Assembly (NCBI RefSeq): GCF_007997155.1
Contig: NZ_VORT01000005.1
Span: forward strand, 186,001-250,000
DNA: 64,000 nt
DNA from: Aequorivita antarctica
GTDB lineage: Bacteria > Bacteroidota > Bacteroidia > Flavobacteriales > Flavobacteriaceae
Direction of reading: 5' to 3'
A program made the position numbers and the translations under genes. Below are positions 7,931-17,187 of the stretch, piece after piece. The number at the start of each line of letters is the position of its first letter. Position 1 is the stretch's first letter. Below the pieces are notes generated by a model. It made no database searches and was not told the origin of the DNA. It was given only the letters and a program-made list of their open reading frames with translations.

Positions 7931-10300
7931 TTAAAATTTAAAGTTATATGTTATACTAGGAACCACACCGAATATTGAAAACTTTACGGCTTCGTTTTCC
8001 CCTGTATCTATATTTTGTCTAAAATCTATAGATGCGGCATTTTTTTGGTTATAAATATTATAGATGCCAAAGACCCATTCGCTTCTCCAACCTTCCGTTT
8101 TATTTGGTTTTGGAGTATAAGTTGCTGAAATATCCAGATGATGATAAGCTGGTAAATTATTCATATTTCTAGCCCCAAAGCTTGGAATTATAATACCTTG
8201 ATATTCATATTGTCCCTTAGGAAAAGTGGCGGCACGCCCAGATTGTAGGTTAAAAACAGATCCAAAACTCCATTTTTCACTTTTCTTGTAGGTTGCGGTG
8301 ATAGCCAAATTATGAAGTTTATCATATCCCGATTTGTACCAATTACCGTCATTTATTCCTGTTTCTGAAGCTGTTCTTCCTGGAGTTCTTTGTTCTGATC
8401 TAGAGAGTGTATATGCAACCCAACCTGTAAGTTTCCCGGAATTCTTTCGTAGCATCATTTCCAAACCATAAGAACGAACTTCACCATTTAAGACTACTTG
8501 TTCTATTGCGTCATTTCCAATCAGCTCAGCCCCATCAATATAATCTACTCTATTTTTGATTTTTTTATAAAATGTTTCTACTTCCAAAGAATAATTATCG
8601 TCACTGAAGTTTCTATAATAGCCCAGCGCAACCTGATCTAAAAATTGGGGTTTTAAAAATTCATCACTAGGTGCCCAAATATCCAGCGGGGTTGGAGATT
8701 GAGTGTTAGATATAAGGTGGAGGTATTGTACCATTCTATTATAACTAGCCTTAACTGATTGGTCGTCATTTAATGCATAAGAAACTGCAATTCGGGGTTC
8801 TAAGTTGTTGAAACTGGCAATTGTCTCATTTTTATCATAGCTTTTTACACCAATAGGATCAGCTTTTTCATAGATTTGAAACTCTGGATTAAAGACCACA
8901 GCCTGATTGTTTTGATAAATATTGATGTCTTGCTTACCCAGTCTATAAAATAGCCCGTATCGCAAGCCATAATTTACTTCAATTTTTTCAGAAAGTTTTT
9001 GCTCGGCCTCTATATAAATGGCGGGTTCAAAAGCATACTTTTTTGATAATTGTCTTGGGTTGACACCAGAGTTTTCTCCAAGGGGATTGATAGTTCCGGG
9101 ATTAAAAATATAATATTGCGCATTTATACCGTATGATAGCTTTGTAGCATTTCCAAAGTAATGCTTAAAGTCATATTTGAAATTAAAATTTTGTATGCCA
9201 CTGTCCCACTTAAATCCAAGGACTTCAAGTTCTAACCCATAATAATAATCACTGTAAATAAAAGAGGCATTAGAAAATAATTTGTCTGAAAATAGGTGGT
9301 TCCATCTAAGGTTAGCTGTGGTGTTACCATAGGTATTAGTAAAAATATTGCTAAGATTTAATAAGTCTCTACCAAAATACCCCGAGAGAAATAAGGTATT
9401 ATTTTCATCAAGTTTATAGTTAAATTTTGTATTTAAATCATAAAAGGATGCCGAATTTTTATTATCCGAAAGTTTAAGGAACAAATGGCCATATGAAGCC
9501 CTACCCGCTAACAAAAAAGATCCTCTTTCTTTTTGTAAAGGTCCTTCGGCCATCAATCTACTTGAAATGATTCCGATTCCTCCAGAGAAATTATATGTTT
9601 CATTATTGCCATCTTTTTGATAGATATCGAGAACTGAAGAGAGTCTGCCACCATATCTAGCTGGTATTCCCCCTTTGTATAATTTCATATCCTTAATTGC
9701 ATCAGAATTAAATACTGAAAAAAACCCAAATAAATGGGAAGCATTATAAATTGATGCCTCATCGAGAAGAATCAAATTTTGGTCTGCACTTCCTCCACGT
9801 ACATTGAAACCTGATTGACCTTCCCCGGCATTCGTTACCCCTGGAAGTTGAAGAATTGATTTAATTATATCAACTTCACCCAATACTACAGGCATTTGCT
9901 TGATTGTTTGGACAGAAAGCTTGTTTGAGCTCATCTCCGCTTTTTTAATGTCAGTTCTTTTCTTAGTTTCCGTTATTAGAACTTCATCCAGGCTTTCACT
10001 TTCTTCCAAAATGGAAATGTCTTTTTTGGTATTTTGGTTCAATGAAATACGCTCTGTATAAGGCTGGAAACCTAAGTACGATATATCAAGAGTGTAAACT
10101 CCCGTAGGAATTGTTAAGGAGTAAAACCCGTATTCGTTCGTGCTTGTACCAACTTCCAGCTCAGGTATATAGATATTTACTCCAATAAGTGTTTCAGTGG
10201 ACTTTCCATCTTTAATTGTACCACTTAGGGTATGTTTTTCCTGTGAAAGGGATATAAAAGAAACTAATAACAATGTTATCAGTAATAGTTTTATTTTCAT
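7931..10300 (-). CDS. TonB-dependent receptor with carboxypeptidase-like regulatory domain
   Basis: This outer-membrane receptor has 789 residues. After the signal peptide (ending near SLSQ) comes a CarboxypepD_reg-like domain at about 22-105 (HTLSGTIKDGKSTETLIGVNIYIP). The plug domain follows at about 120-240, including GGSADQNLILLDEASIYN and YKGGIPARYGGRLSSVLDI. The rest is a 22-strand-type barrel ending in SITYNFKF with a terminal Phe. It imports a substrate across the outer membrane using TonB energy. It is the first gene of a pair with the DUF4249 lipoprotein. Its proximal leader is partly duplicated 439 bp upstream (see repeats), and the better promoter lies with the distal copy. Confidence 0.93.
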   Translation of the reverse strand: MKIKLLLITLLLVSFISLSQEKHTLSGTIKDGKSTETLIGVNIYIPELEVGTSTNEYGFYSLTIPTGVYTLDISYLGFQPYTERISLNQNTKKDISILEESESLDEVLITETKKRTDIKKAEMSSNKLSVQTIKQMPVVLGEVDIIKSILQLPGVTNAGEGQSGFNVRGGSADQNLILLDEASIYNASHLFGFFSVFNSDAIKDMKLYKGGIPARYGGRLSSVLDIYQKDGNNETYNFSGGIGIISSRLMAEGPLQKERGSFLLAGRASYGHLFLKLSDNKNSASFYDLNTKFNYKLDENNTLFLSGYFGRDLLNLSNIFTNTYGNTTANLRWNHLFSDKLFSNASFIYSDYYYGLELEVLGFKWDSGIQNFNFKYDFKHYFGNATKLSYGINAQYYIFNPGTINPLGENSGVNPRQLSKKYAFEPAIYIEAEQKLSEKIEVNYGLRYGLFYRLGKQDINIYQNNQAVVFNPEFQIYEKADPIGVKSYDKNETIASFNNLEPRIAVSYALNDDQSVKASYNRMVQYLHLISNTQSPTPLDIWAPSDEFLKPQFLDQVALGYYRNFSDDNYSLEVETFYKKIKNRVDYIDGAELIGNDAIEQVVLNGEVRSYGLEMMLRKNSGKLTGWVAYTLSRSEQRTPGRTASETGINDGNWYKSGYDKLHNLAITATYKKSEKWSFGSVFNLQSGRAATFPKGQYEYQGIIIPSFGARNMNNLPAYHHLDISATYTPKPNKTEGWRSEWVFGIYNIYNQKNAASIDFRQNIDTGENEAVKFSIFGVVPSITYNFKF

Positions 10301-10340
10301 TTATTATGATTTTAAAAGGGTTAGTAAAATAAAAAAGGCT
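10289..10340. repeat. receptor start/leader repeat, proximal copy
   Basis: About 50 bp covering the receptor ATG and its leader recurs at 10728-10780 in the same orientation. Shared blocks include TTTTATTTTCATTTA and TTTTAAAAG followed by TTAGTA. The copies are imperfect, so the duplication is not recent. Confidence 0.6.
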
Positions 10341-10347
10341 ATGTTTT

Positions 10348-10605
10348 TCATAAAAGTGTTGTTTGATATTTTTTCATTCTAAGATTTAGTAGGAGCCAAA
10401 CTGATTCAAATTGTTTAAAATGTGGGCGAAAATAATGTGAAATAACCCGAATTTCTATACCTTCAAAATGGTATAATTTATTACCTAATAACAGGTATTT
10501 TTGGATTAATAGTTCTTGATGGAAGAGTAGCTCTTTTATAAAAAAACTTTCATATTTACCACAAGCTATTATATTAACAATGAACTCTGTGAACCAATAT
10601 TTCAT
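10348..10605 (-). CDS. small ORF of doubtful status, 85 aa
   Basis: This open frame lies between the two copies of the receptor leader repeat. Its product is rich in aromatic and basic residues (for example YHFEGIEIRVISHYFRPHFK) and has no family I recognise. It could be a fragment of an inserted element, which would explain why the receptor leader is separated into two copies. Coding status is uncertain. Confidence 0.25.
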   Translation of the reverse strand: MKYWFTEFIVNIIACGKYESFFIKELLFHQELLIQKYLLLGNKLYHFEGIEIRVISHYFRPHFKQFESVWLLLNLRMKKYQTTLL

Positions 10606-10727
10606 GCTTCAGTGAACGAAAGCCTATTGGCTTTTTTTTTTTGATTTCATATAAGCTGCAATTAAAGTCTATTTGGAATTATCACTTTTTGAGAGAGTGC
10701 AGATGATTTTCTCTTTTTCCTTATCAC

Positions 10728-10780
10728 TTTTATTTTCATTTAATAAAATTTTAAAAGATTAGTATAATTATAAAAGGGGC
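10728..10780. repeat. receptor start/leader repeat, distal copy
   Basis: This copy includes a relic start codon (minus strand 10739-10737) followed by codons for MKIKV, like the receptor start MKIKL, after which similarity is lost. It carries the stronger promoter of the two copies. Confidence 0.6.
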
Positions 10781-10820
10781 ATTTGGGTGCAAAAATATTT
10801 ATGCCTTTTGTAGTAACTCC

Positions 10821-10834
10821 TTAACTTAAGTCAA
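10821..10834 (-). promoter_or_regulatory. Crp/Fnr-like box, copy 2
   Basis: TTAACTTAAGTCAA is a near-palindrome of the TTNAC-N4-GTNAA type. The -7 element TATTTTTG (10797-10790) lies downstream in the receptor direction. The box centre is 37.5 nt from its last G, within 1 nt of the spacing seen at 5807-5820. Confidence 0.45.
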
Positions 10835-10995
10835 GAAAGAGCACAAATAATCGACACTTTTTTCCGTCTTAACACTTAGAAATTAAATTTACACCCTGCT
10901 TTAGTACCTGAAAATTTAGACAGATGCTGCTAATCAAACAATCAAATTTTTGATATCTTTAGTTTTATGCCCCTTAAGAGATTCTAGGTTATTCT

Positions 10996-11670
10996 TTATA
11001 TAAATTTTCGAACATATCCTAGTTTTAGATAGTAAGGCACGAAATTATTCGTTTTAAAATCTTGTTCAATGTTTCTACCAACGTTTAGGTTTAGGTCGTT
11101 GTTTCCAAAAGAATAACTTGATTGTAAACCATAGAAGAAATTGCCTCCTGTCGGGATATACCAGCCGTCCTTAATGGAAGGATTATACTCTTTCATCCGA
11201 TCCCCGTGTTTTACATGGGTGACAATCGCCTTATCAAAGCCAAACTCACCAGCTACGTGCCAATTTGGTTTATAATAACCAGATACTGCAGTGAATTCAC
11301 TTCCAAAATTGAGAAGCCTTGCATTTTCACTCCCGTACCGTCTAAAGACGCCATAGACCTTAGCTGTTGTAGAAAAATCTCCAATACTTAGTACTTCAAC
11401 TTGACCACCTAATTTTGACTTAAGGTCATCAAAAGGTTTATTGCCAAATGGGAGGGATAAGTCCGCGTTTAAAACAATAGGTAATTTTGTGTTTAATTGA
11501 TAACCATAGCCAAATGTGAGAGTTGTACTATAGTCCAAGCCTATATTCATACTAACCAAATGCTTTTGTTCTTTAGATAAACTTTTCCAATTAATGTTTT
11601 GGGAAAAAAGGTTTAAAGAGGCTGAAAAAAGCAATACAACCAATAATTTTGATTTCATCATTTTGTGCAT
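10996..11670 (-). CDS. putative outer-membrane beta-barrel protein, 224 aa
   Basis: A signal peptide (KSKLLVVLLFSASLNLFSQ) is followed by repeated amphipathic strands such as TLTFGYGYQLNT, STTAKVYGVFRRYG and WHVAGEFGFDKAIVTHV, ending YYLKLGYVRKFI with an aromatic near the C-terminus. This fits a small outer-membrane barrel; no named family is recognised. The gene lies 7 nt downstream of the lipoprotein hydrolase gene (11678-12670) in the same direction, so the two are probably one operon driven from the 24-bp-motif promoter. That link suggests a role related to the hydrolase product. Confidence 0.6.
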   Translation of the reverse strand: MHKMMKSKLLVVLLFSASLNLFSQNINWKSLSKEQKHLVSMNIGLDYSTTLTFGYGYQLNTKLPIVLNADLSLPFGNKPFDDLKSKLGGQVEVLSIGDFSTTAKVYGVFRRYGSENARLLNFGSEFTAVSGYYKPNWHVAGEFGFDKAIVTHVKHGDRMKEYNPSIKDGWYIPTGGNFFYGLQSSYSFGNNDLNLNVGRNIEQDFKTNNFVPYYLKLGYVRKFI

Positions 11671-11677
11671 TTTTTTT

Positions 11678-12670
11678 TTAATTAAGAGCGTTAAGATATT
11701 CTAGAACTTTAGGGTAAACATTATCCCATTTGAAATAGATCATTTCATGTCCAGTTCCATCAATTCTTTGAATTTCGGAATTAGGAAAATAATTGGCCTC
11801 TTTTTGGGCAAAGGACAAACCATAGGATTTGTTGTTTTGACCGTATAACAGTAAAACCTTTGTTGTGTATTGATTTAAATTTTTAGTAAAATCAAATTTG
11901 TCCTTCTCAGCTAAATCACCAAGACTGTTTAGAACAACAGCTCCATTTCTCCAGAAAGGAGATGGGCCTTCAATACCTTCATCATTATCTTCTGCATAAG
12001 TAAATGAGGATAGGACAGCTAGTTTGTAATCCAGTACTTCATGTTGATTCTCAGTACCAGTAAAAAATTGATCTAGGTATAGTGCATCATTAGTTACTTC
12101 TGAAAAGAGTGAAAGCCTTCTACTATTTTCTTGATAATCTTTTAGATCATCATAATTCATACCTCCAGCTTCAGCCAAAATTACCCCCGAAATTCTTTCT
12201 GGATATGAATTTATATAGGAAGTGGCTAAAATTGCCCCCCAAGAATGACCGAAAAGGAAGACCTTTTGATCCGGCGAAGTTTTATAATATTCAATAACGG
12301 CTGTAAGATCATCTCTTGTTTGCTGAATACTAAAGCTATTCTTATTGTGCCGTTTGGAGAGACCGGCACTTCTTTGGTCAAAGAAAACAACATAATATCC
12401 ATCATCAGCCAATTGTTTAACATTTAAACCGTTGCGGTAGTCACCACCTGGCCCCCCGTGCAAGAACACGAGCATTGAATTATTTGGATTTCCAAATGTT
12501 TCACTATGAAGCATAGTGCCGTTTACTTCAATTGACGGCAATGATGGATCCTGTTCAACAGTTTTTGGAACTAACGCACCAGGTTCGTCAGGGTCAATTT
12601 CTGTACAAGAAATTTGTGAGCTAATAACTAATAAGAGAGAAGCTCTAAATAAAAAAGATTTAATTTTCAT
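11678..12670 (-). CDS. alpha/beta hydrolase lipoprotein, proline iminopeptidase-like (S33)
   Basis: The signal peptide ends in ISSQISC with a lipidation Cys at residue 22. The hydrolase domain shows the S33 signature HGGPGG (71-76), the loop DQRSAGLS (98-105), the nucleophile elbow GHSWGA with Ser143, and a late GTGHE with the probable catalytic His. Proline iminopeptidases remove N-terminal residues from peptides; lipoprotein export suggests it processes peptides in the periplasm or at the surface. It is preceded by two copies of the 24-bp motif and then by the AraC regulator gene in the same orientation, and followed closely by an outer-membrane protein gene. Confidence 0.87.
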   Translation of the reverse strand: MKIKSFLFRASLLLVISSQISCTEIDPDEPGALVPKTVEQDPSLPSIEVNGTMLHSETFGNPNNSMLVFLHGGPGGDYRNGLNVKQLADDGYYVVFFDQRSAGLSKRHNKNSFSIQQTRDDLTAVIEYYKTSPDQKVFLFGHSWGAILATSYINSYPERISGVILAEAGGMNYDDLKDYQENSRRLSLFSEVTNDALYLDQFFTGTENQHEVLDYKLAVLSSFTYAEDNDEGIEGPSPFWRNGAVVLNSLGDLAEKDKFDFTKNLNQYTTKVLLLYGQNNKSYGLSFAQKEANYFPNSEIQRIDGTGHEMIYFKWDNVYPKVLEYLNALN

Positions 12671-12719
12671 GATTATTAATTTTGTTTCGGCAAAGATTTG
12701 TCAAACCCGAATTAATAAT

Positions 12720-12743
12720 CGACCTAACTTATAGGAAGGGACT
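12720..12743 (-). promoter_or_regulatory. shared 24-bp promoter motif, copy B1
   Basis: The ends CGACCT and GGACT match copies A and C. In gene direction the motif is followed after 21 nt by AATCTTTG (12698-12691), a -7-like element. Copy C has exactly the same spacing and the same eight bases. The hydrolase ATG is at 12670. Confidence 0.65.
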
Positions 12744-12760
12744 AGTATTAAATTAAATAT

Positions 12761-12784
12761 AGCCCTTCCTTATAGGCAAAGACT
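12761..12784 (-). promoter_or_regulatory. shared 24-bp motif, upstream copy B2
   Basis: This is a second, weaker copy in the same orientation as B1, offset by 41 bp, about four helical turns. It keeps CCT near one end, CTTATAGG in the middle and GACT at the other end. Tandem sites on one helical face suit an AraC-type dimer or two dimers. Confidence 0.5.
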
Positions 12785-12818
12785 TTAAAAAAAAAGAATA
12801 AATACTTACACAAGAATC

Positions 12819-13967
12819 TTATTCCAAAGACTTTAGGTATTCCGATGGTGTAGAGTCGGTGACTTTTTTAAAATACTTATTAAAGGAGGATTTAGAGTTA
12901 AACCCGCTGTCAAAAGCTAATGATAAAATAGTGAATTTTCTATTTTCGGAATTGGAGGACAGTTTGATAAAATGTTCAATTCTTTTAGAATTGACATAAT
13001 CATAGAAGTTTTTATTTTCGAAAGTATTAATGACTTGCGATAAATTATTTGGGTGTACGTCTAATACCTGTGCTAACTCATTTAAGGTTAGTTCAGGATT
13101 AATATAGAGTTTTTCTTCATCCATTCTTTGAGAAAGCAACCCATGAATTTCCATTGCGGTTTCATTGGTTAGTCCCGATTTCTCATATTTTGATGTTTGA
13201 ATAATTAGACTGTTGCCCTCGTCAGGAATGCTTAAGCTAGGGTGGTCAATATCTGGAAGCTGTAATATTTCATTTTGCTGCGAAGCCAAAGGAATGGTAA
13301 TACGTTTTGTAAAAATGCCTTCCTGTCTGATGCCAAAATAGCCAATAAAAATCATAAAAAGCACAACAATGGTATAGATTTGATTGTCATTGGTAGCAAA
13401 TAAAACAACAAACCAGATAACTGACATACCAATTATTAAGTACTGCAACCAGTCGAGATTGATTTTTTCGGTATTTGAAAACTCATTTTTGAGCTTTTTC
13501 TTATAGGCTCTTAATCTCAGGAAAGAAAGAATAGTGTAGAATATTCCTGAAAAGATTATTAATGCCGAGTTAATAATTAAGATATTTTCATAGCCAACAC
13601 CTCCAGTTTTATATACCGATATTTTCTCGTCAGAAGAAAGTAGAAAGAAATCGAAAAATAGGGCAAATGAAATTATAATAGGTAAAAAATGGATTAAATG
13701 AATTTTTCTAATTTCTTTCTTTTTGGTTAGTGATGTCGTATAAAGATATAATAAAGGTCCATGATAAAGTGGGAGTTGAAAAATTAACCCAAGTAGAAAT
13801 GGGTATTCTGTATCCAACTGCGAAATAAATAAATAGAAAAGGAACAGGTTTAAGGAAAGGGCAATCATCCACACAAAGAGTATGTAATCTGCTTGTGTTT
13901 TTCTTTTTTTTGTCAACAATAAAGCAGAAAGAAATAGGCCAATAACAATACCAGAAAAATATAACAT
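12819..13967 (-). CDS. AraC-family regulator with seven-helix membrane domain
   Basis: The protein has 382 residues. The first 215 contain seven hydrophobic helices (from LYFSGIVIGLFLSALLL to IYTIVVLFMIFIGYFGI). After a linker comes an AraC-type DNA-binding domain at about 275-382: LTLNELAQVLDVHPNNLSQVIN is the first helix-turn-helix, and FTILSLAFDSGFNSKSSFNKYFKK followed by TPSEYLK is the second plus signature. Such Bacteroidota regulators are thought to sense a signal at the membrane. It lies directly upstream of the S33 lipoprotein gene, with two 24-bp motifs in between, so it is the obvious candidate to bind them. That pairing is inference. Confidence 0.85.
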   Translation of the reverse strand: MLYFSGIVIGLFLSALLLTKKRKTQADYILFVWMIALSLNLFLFYLFISQLDTEYPFLLGLIFQLPLYHGPLLYLYTTSLTKKKEIRKIHLIHFLPIIISFALFFDFFLLSSDEKISVYKTGGVGYENILIINSALIIFSGIFYTILSFLRLRAYKKKLKNEFSNTEKINLDWLQYLIIGMSVIWFVVLFATNDNQIYTIVVLFMIFIGYFGIRQEGIFTKRITIPLASQQNEILQLPDIDHPSLSIPDEGNSLIIQTSKYEKSGLTNETAMEIHGLLSQRMDEEKLYINPELTLNELAQVLDVHPNNLSQVINTFENKNFYDYVNSKRIEHFIKLSSNSENRKFTILSLAFDSGFNSKSSFNKYFKKVTDSTPSEYLKSLE

Positions 13968-14409
13968 ATCATATTATTTTGTAGATACCCCTAATCTTTT
14001 ATCTAGAAATGATTATCAATATTCAAACTCCAATTAATTAAAATAATCCAAGACAAAAGTATCATTGTTTTTTAGAATTATACCAAAAATTTAAATTACT
14101 AAATATTAAAATTTGAATAATACCTATGAAACTTTATCCATTCTCAAAAAAGATAAAATGTATAGTATCAGTTGTTTTTTCGTGCAAATTACACCTACTT
14201 TTTTAATACCTGAATATAGGTAATTTAATATACTTGAAAACGGGTATTGTAGAATACTTGTTCTGAAAGTAAGTTTGTTGTTCTAGTTATTAGGATGGTA
14301 ATTTATTATAGAAATTCCTAGTTAATAACATTGCTCAAACTGCTTAAATATTAGCATTTGAAGATATTTTTAATTTCTCAAAAAATACATTTAATATAAA
14401 GATACTTTC
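13968..14409. other. divergent intergenic region
   Basis: This lies between the AraC gene (minus) and the FG-GAP-like gene (plus) and should hold both promoters. A TAGCATTTG element at about 14352 is a candidate -7 box for the plus-strand gene. The 24-bp motif is absent, so there is no sign of autoregulation by the same site. No small gene was seen. Confidence 0.4.
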
Positions 14410-15897
14410 ATGACGAAAAATAGAATATTTTTTTTACTTATTTTTTTTATTGCCTTTGCCAGTACTTCAGCAATTGCACAATATGAACAAACGGCAAAAG
14501 TGGTTAGTAATAATAGAGAATCCAGAGCAGAGTATGGAACCGCTGTTGCAATAGATGAAAACTTTGCAGTAGTTGGTGCTTCACGTGAAAATATTGCATC
14601 CGGGGCAGCATATGTCTATAAACTTAACGCAGATGGCAATTGGGAGTTCTTACAGCGCTTTAGTGCCCCTGATCCTAACTTTGGAGCGGAATTCGGTGGC
14701 GGTGCTAAAATTTCACAAGATCATATTGTTATTGCAGCTGGAAGAGCAAATGTAGACGGAGTTATTCGTGCTGGAGCATTGTACGTTTATGATTTTAATG
14801 GAACAACTTGGGATTTTAGTAAAAAGCTTGTTGCTGAAGAATTGGCTGATGATGCTAAATTAGGAATGAACCCCACTTCACTTGCCGTGGAAAATAATAT
14901 TATTGTGGCCGGAGCCCCTGGCGAAAATGCTTGGGAAGGGCGTGTATACATATTTCAAAAAATAGCAGGAAGCTGGGTTGAGGTTCAGAGACTATCAAGT
15001 CCAAATCCAGATGTCAATGAAAATTTTGGAATAGGTGTAGCTGTATCCGAAAATTATCTTGTTGTTGGGGCCAATGAAGAAGATAACACAAAGGGGGCTG
15101 TTCATATTTTTGAGAAAGATGGCAACGGACTTTGGGTATATGTAAAGCGAATAATGGCTTCTGATGCCATGCCGGAAGCTTATTTCGGAAGCTCTGTTAG
15201 CGTCTATGATAATTCTATAGCTATTGGGGCATATAATGATAATGGAGGTATTGGCGCTACATATGTTTTTGAAAAAGATAGCAATGGCGATTGGGTTGAA
15301 GAAAGTAAAATTACTCCTTCTTCACCTTCTACTGAAGGGTTGTTTGGCTTTAATTGTATACTTAAGAATGAATTCCTTGTTGTAAGTGCCCCTCATGTTT
15401 ATGGATTGGAGTCAGCCGAAGTGTATGTTTATTCCAAGGATAACAATAATAATTGGAACGAAATTCAAAAAGTACTTAGCAACGATCTAGCTCCTGAAGA
15501 TTTTTATGGTTGGAATATAGAGATGCATGAAAATCAACTTATTGTTGGGGCGCCATGGGAAGATCATGACGAGAATGGAGAGAATGAAATTGATAGAGCT
15601 GGTTCTGCATATATATTTAAAGATCTTTCAATCTTAGGCAACAATGAAGTTGCAATACAAAATGATTTAACCATTTTTCCGATACCCGCTAGTGAAAAAG
15701 TAACGTTTATTTCTAATGCTGAAATTGATTCTATTATGGTTTTCAATCAACTTGGTGCTGTTGTAAAGCAGGAGAAAAATATAAATAGCAGTATATATAG
15801 CTTGGATTTAAGAAAATTTGTAACAGGAATCTATTTTGCAAAAGTTATTTCCAATGATGGAAAAATAGCCGTCAAAAAGTTTATTGTAACAAATTAA
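14410..15897 (+). CDS. FG-GAP-like repeat protein with T9SS sorting domain
   Basis: A signal peptide (LIFFIAFASTSAIA) is followed by about seven repeats of roughly 50 residues. Each has a GxxVAxxxNxxVVGA core and ends GAAYVY or GAVHIF (for example GTAVAIDENFAVVGASRENIASGAAYVYKL), the pattern of FG-GAP/integrin-alpha-like propellers. From about residue 420 a type A T9SS C-terminal domain is present (LTIFPIPASEKVTF, then GIYFAKVISNDGKIAVKKFIV), so the protein is exported through the Por system and surface-attached. The likely role is adhesion or binding; the ligand is unknown. Confidence 0.8.
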   Translation: MTKNRIFFLLIFFIAFASTSAIAQYEQTAKVVSNNRESRAEYGTAVAIDENFAVVGASRENIASGAAYVYKLNADGNWEFLQRFSAPDPNFGAEFGGGAKISQDHIVIAAGRANVDGVIRAGALYVYDFNGTTWDFSKKLVAEELADDAKLGMNPTSLAVENNIIVAGAPGENAWEGRVYIFQKIAGSWVEVQRLSSPNPDVNENFGIGVAVSENYLVVGANEEDNTKGAVHIFEKDGNGLWVYVKRIMASDAMPEAYFGSSVSVYDNSIAIGAYNDNGGIGATYVFEKDSNGDWVEESKITPSSPSTEGLFGFNCILKNEFLVVSAPHVYGLESAEVYVYSKDNNNNWNEIQKVLSNDLAPEDFYGWNIEMHENQLIVGAPWEDHDENGENEIDRAGSAYIFKDLSILGNNEVAIQNDLTIFPIPASEKVTFISNAEIDSIMVFNQLGAVVKQEKNINSSIYSLDLRKFVTGIYFAKVISNDGKIAVKKFIVTN

Positions 15898-16083
15898 TTT
15901 TAACTAAAATAATCGGTTTTACAAATAATAATTTATGAAATATTATAATCATTTCATTTGTTGGCCCACTTAGTTGAAATAGAATTTGGAACTACGTGAG
16001 GGAATTAAAGAAGTAAACGAGCAATTAAGGTTCTGGTATTTCTAAATAAAAGAGTATTGAAAATTTCAATCATCAAATAAGAT

Positions 16084-17100
16084 ATGAAAATTAAAATGTT
16101 GCAATTGTTCTTTCTTGTTGGATCTGTTTTGTCAATTAGTTGTAGTAATGATGATAAAGCTGGCTTGATAATACCACCTGGAGATACACTGCAGCTTCAA
16201 AAAATAGAGGATATTTTAAATGGAAACAACCAGAGTTTAATTGAATTGCTCAATAAAGTTAGGGGCAGTGTAGGAAAAAGGGGACCAGCATCAAAAACCA
16301 TCTGGAGTCGAAAAAATGATCACTCTTTAGGTCTCTATATTAGTGCCAATCATGTGTATAATATAAATGGATGGAGTTCAAGAAGTGCAGAGTTTTTTGA
16401 TATAGCCTCTATTAATATGGGCATTTTTGAAACATCACAAATAGTACCAATTAACGGAAGAGTAGAATTGGGAAATACCTTGATTGCTGATTTTCCCTTG
16501 ATGCATTTTGATATCTCACAATCGGCAACGAACACTACAATATTACCTTCCGAAGATTTTTATTTAGGTATTATCGACAATCAACGAGTTGAACAAGGCC
16601 CATTTCCCCAATACCCAAGCGTGGTTCAAGTGAATACTCCATTGGAGATATATGATCCAAATGGCCGTTCATTGGCCTCTCAAACTTGGAGTACTCCAAT
16701 AGTTGGAGAAAAAGCCTTGGTGGTAGGATACCCACAAGATCGTGTAAACTATCCAAATGGGGCAGTTGCTTATGGGAAGATACTGTCAAATTTGCAAGCA
16801 GAGTCAATGATAACTCAATTGCAAAGTGCCGGTGATACCGAAGGAAATATTCCCTATAATCCCAATGTTGAATTCCTAATTGAAGCTAGAGCTTTACCAG
16901 GTATGAGTGGAGGCGGTGTGTTCAATTCTGAAGGTCAATTATTGGGAATTATGGTTAGGGCCAGTAATACAGAAAATGCTCCCAAAATTATTCGTGTTGT
17001 AAGAATAGAATATGTCAAGTCAAAAATAACCGAGTTCTATAATTCATTGATCCAATCTAATAAGGATAAGTTAAAACCTTTTATTGATGGAGAAATTTAA
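16084..17100 (+). CDS. trypsin-like serine protease lipoprotein
   Basis: A lipoprotein signal peptide ends LSISC (Cys20). The mature protein has the elements of a chymotrypsin-fold protease: ISANHV with His90, an Asp in ADFPLMHFDIS (Asp136 or Asp143), and LPGMSGGGVFN with Ser275 in GMSGGG, the equivalent of GDSGGP. The strand LLGIMVRAS after the serine also fits. It is probably an endopeptidase tethered to the periplasm or surface. It stands alone between two surface-protein genes. The family call is good; the substrate is unknown. Confidence 0.72.
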   Translation: MKIKMLQLFFLVGSVLSISCSNDDKAGLIIPPGDTLQLQKIEDILNGNNQSLIELLNKVRGSVGKRGPASKTIWSRKNDHSLGLYISANHVYNINGWSSRSAEFFDIASINMGIFETSQIVPINGRVELGNTLIADFPLMHFDISQSATNTTILPSEDFYLGIIDNQRVEQGPFPQYPSVVQVNTPLEIYDPNGRSLASQTWSTPIVGEKALVVGYPQDRVNYPNGAVAYGKILSNLQAESMITQLQSAGDTEGNIPYNPNVEFLIEARALPGMSGGGVFNSEGQLLGIMVRASNTENAPKIIRVVRIEYVKSKITEFYNSLIQSNKDKLKPFIDGEI

Positions 17101-17187
17101 AATAATTATTGATAGAAATATATTTCAATAAACACAAGAATATCATTATCAAAGATTTTTAAAATTTTCAATCAAAAGAATTGTCTT

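Larger units (their letters stand above)
10606..10995. other. intergenic with distal receptor promoter
   Basis: This stretch has no gene. It contains the distal copy of the receptor leader (10728-10780), a consensus -7 element TATTTTTG on the minus strand at 10797-10790 and a Crp/Fnr-like box at 10821-10834. These suggest the original receptor promoter is here. Confidence 0.5.
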
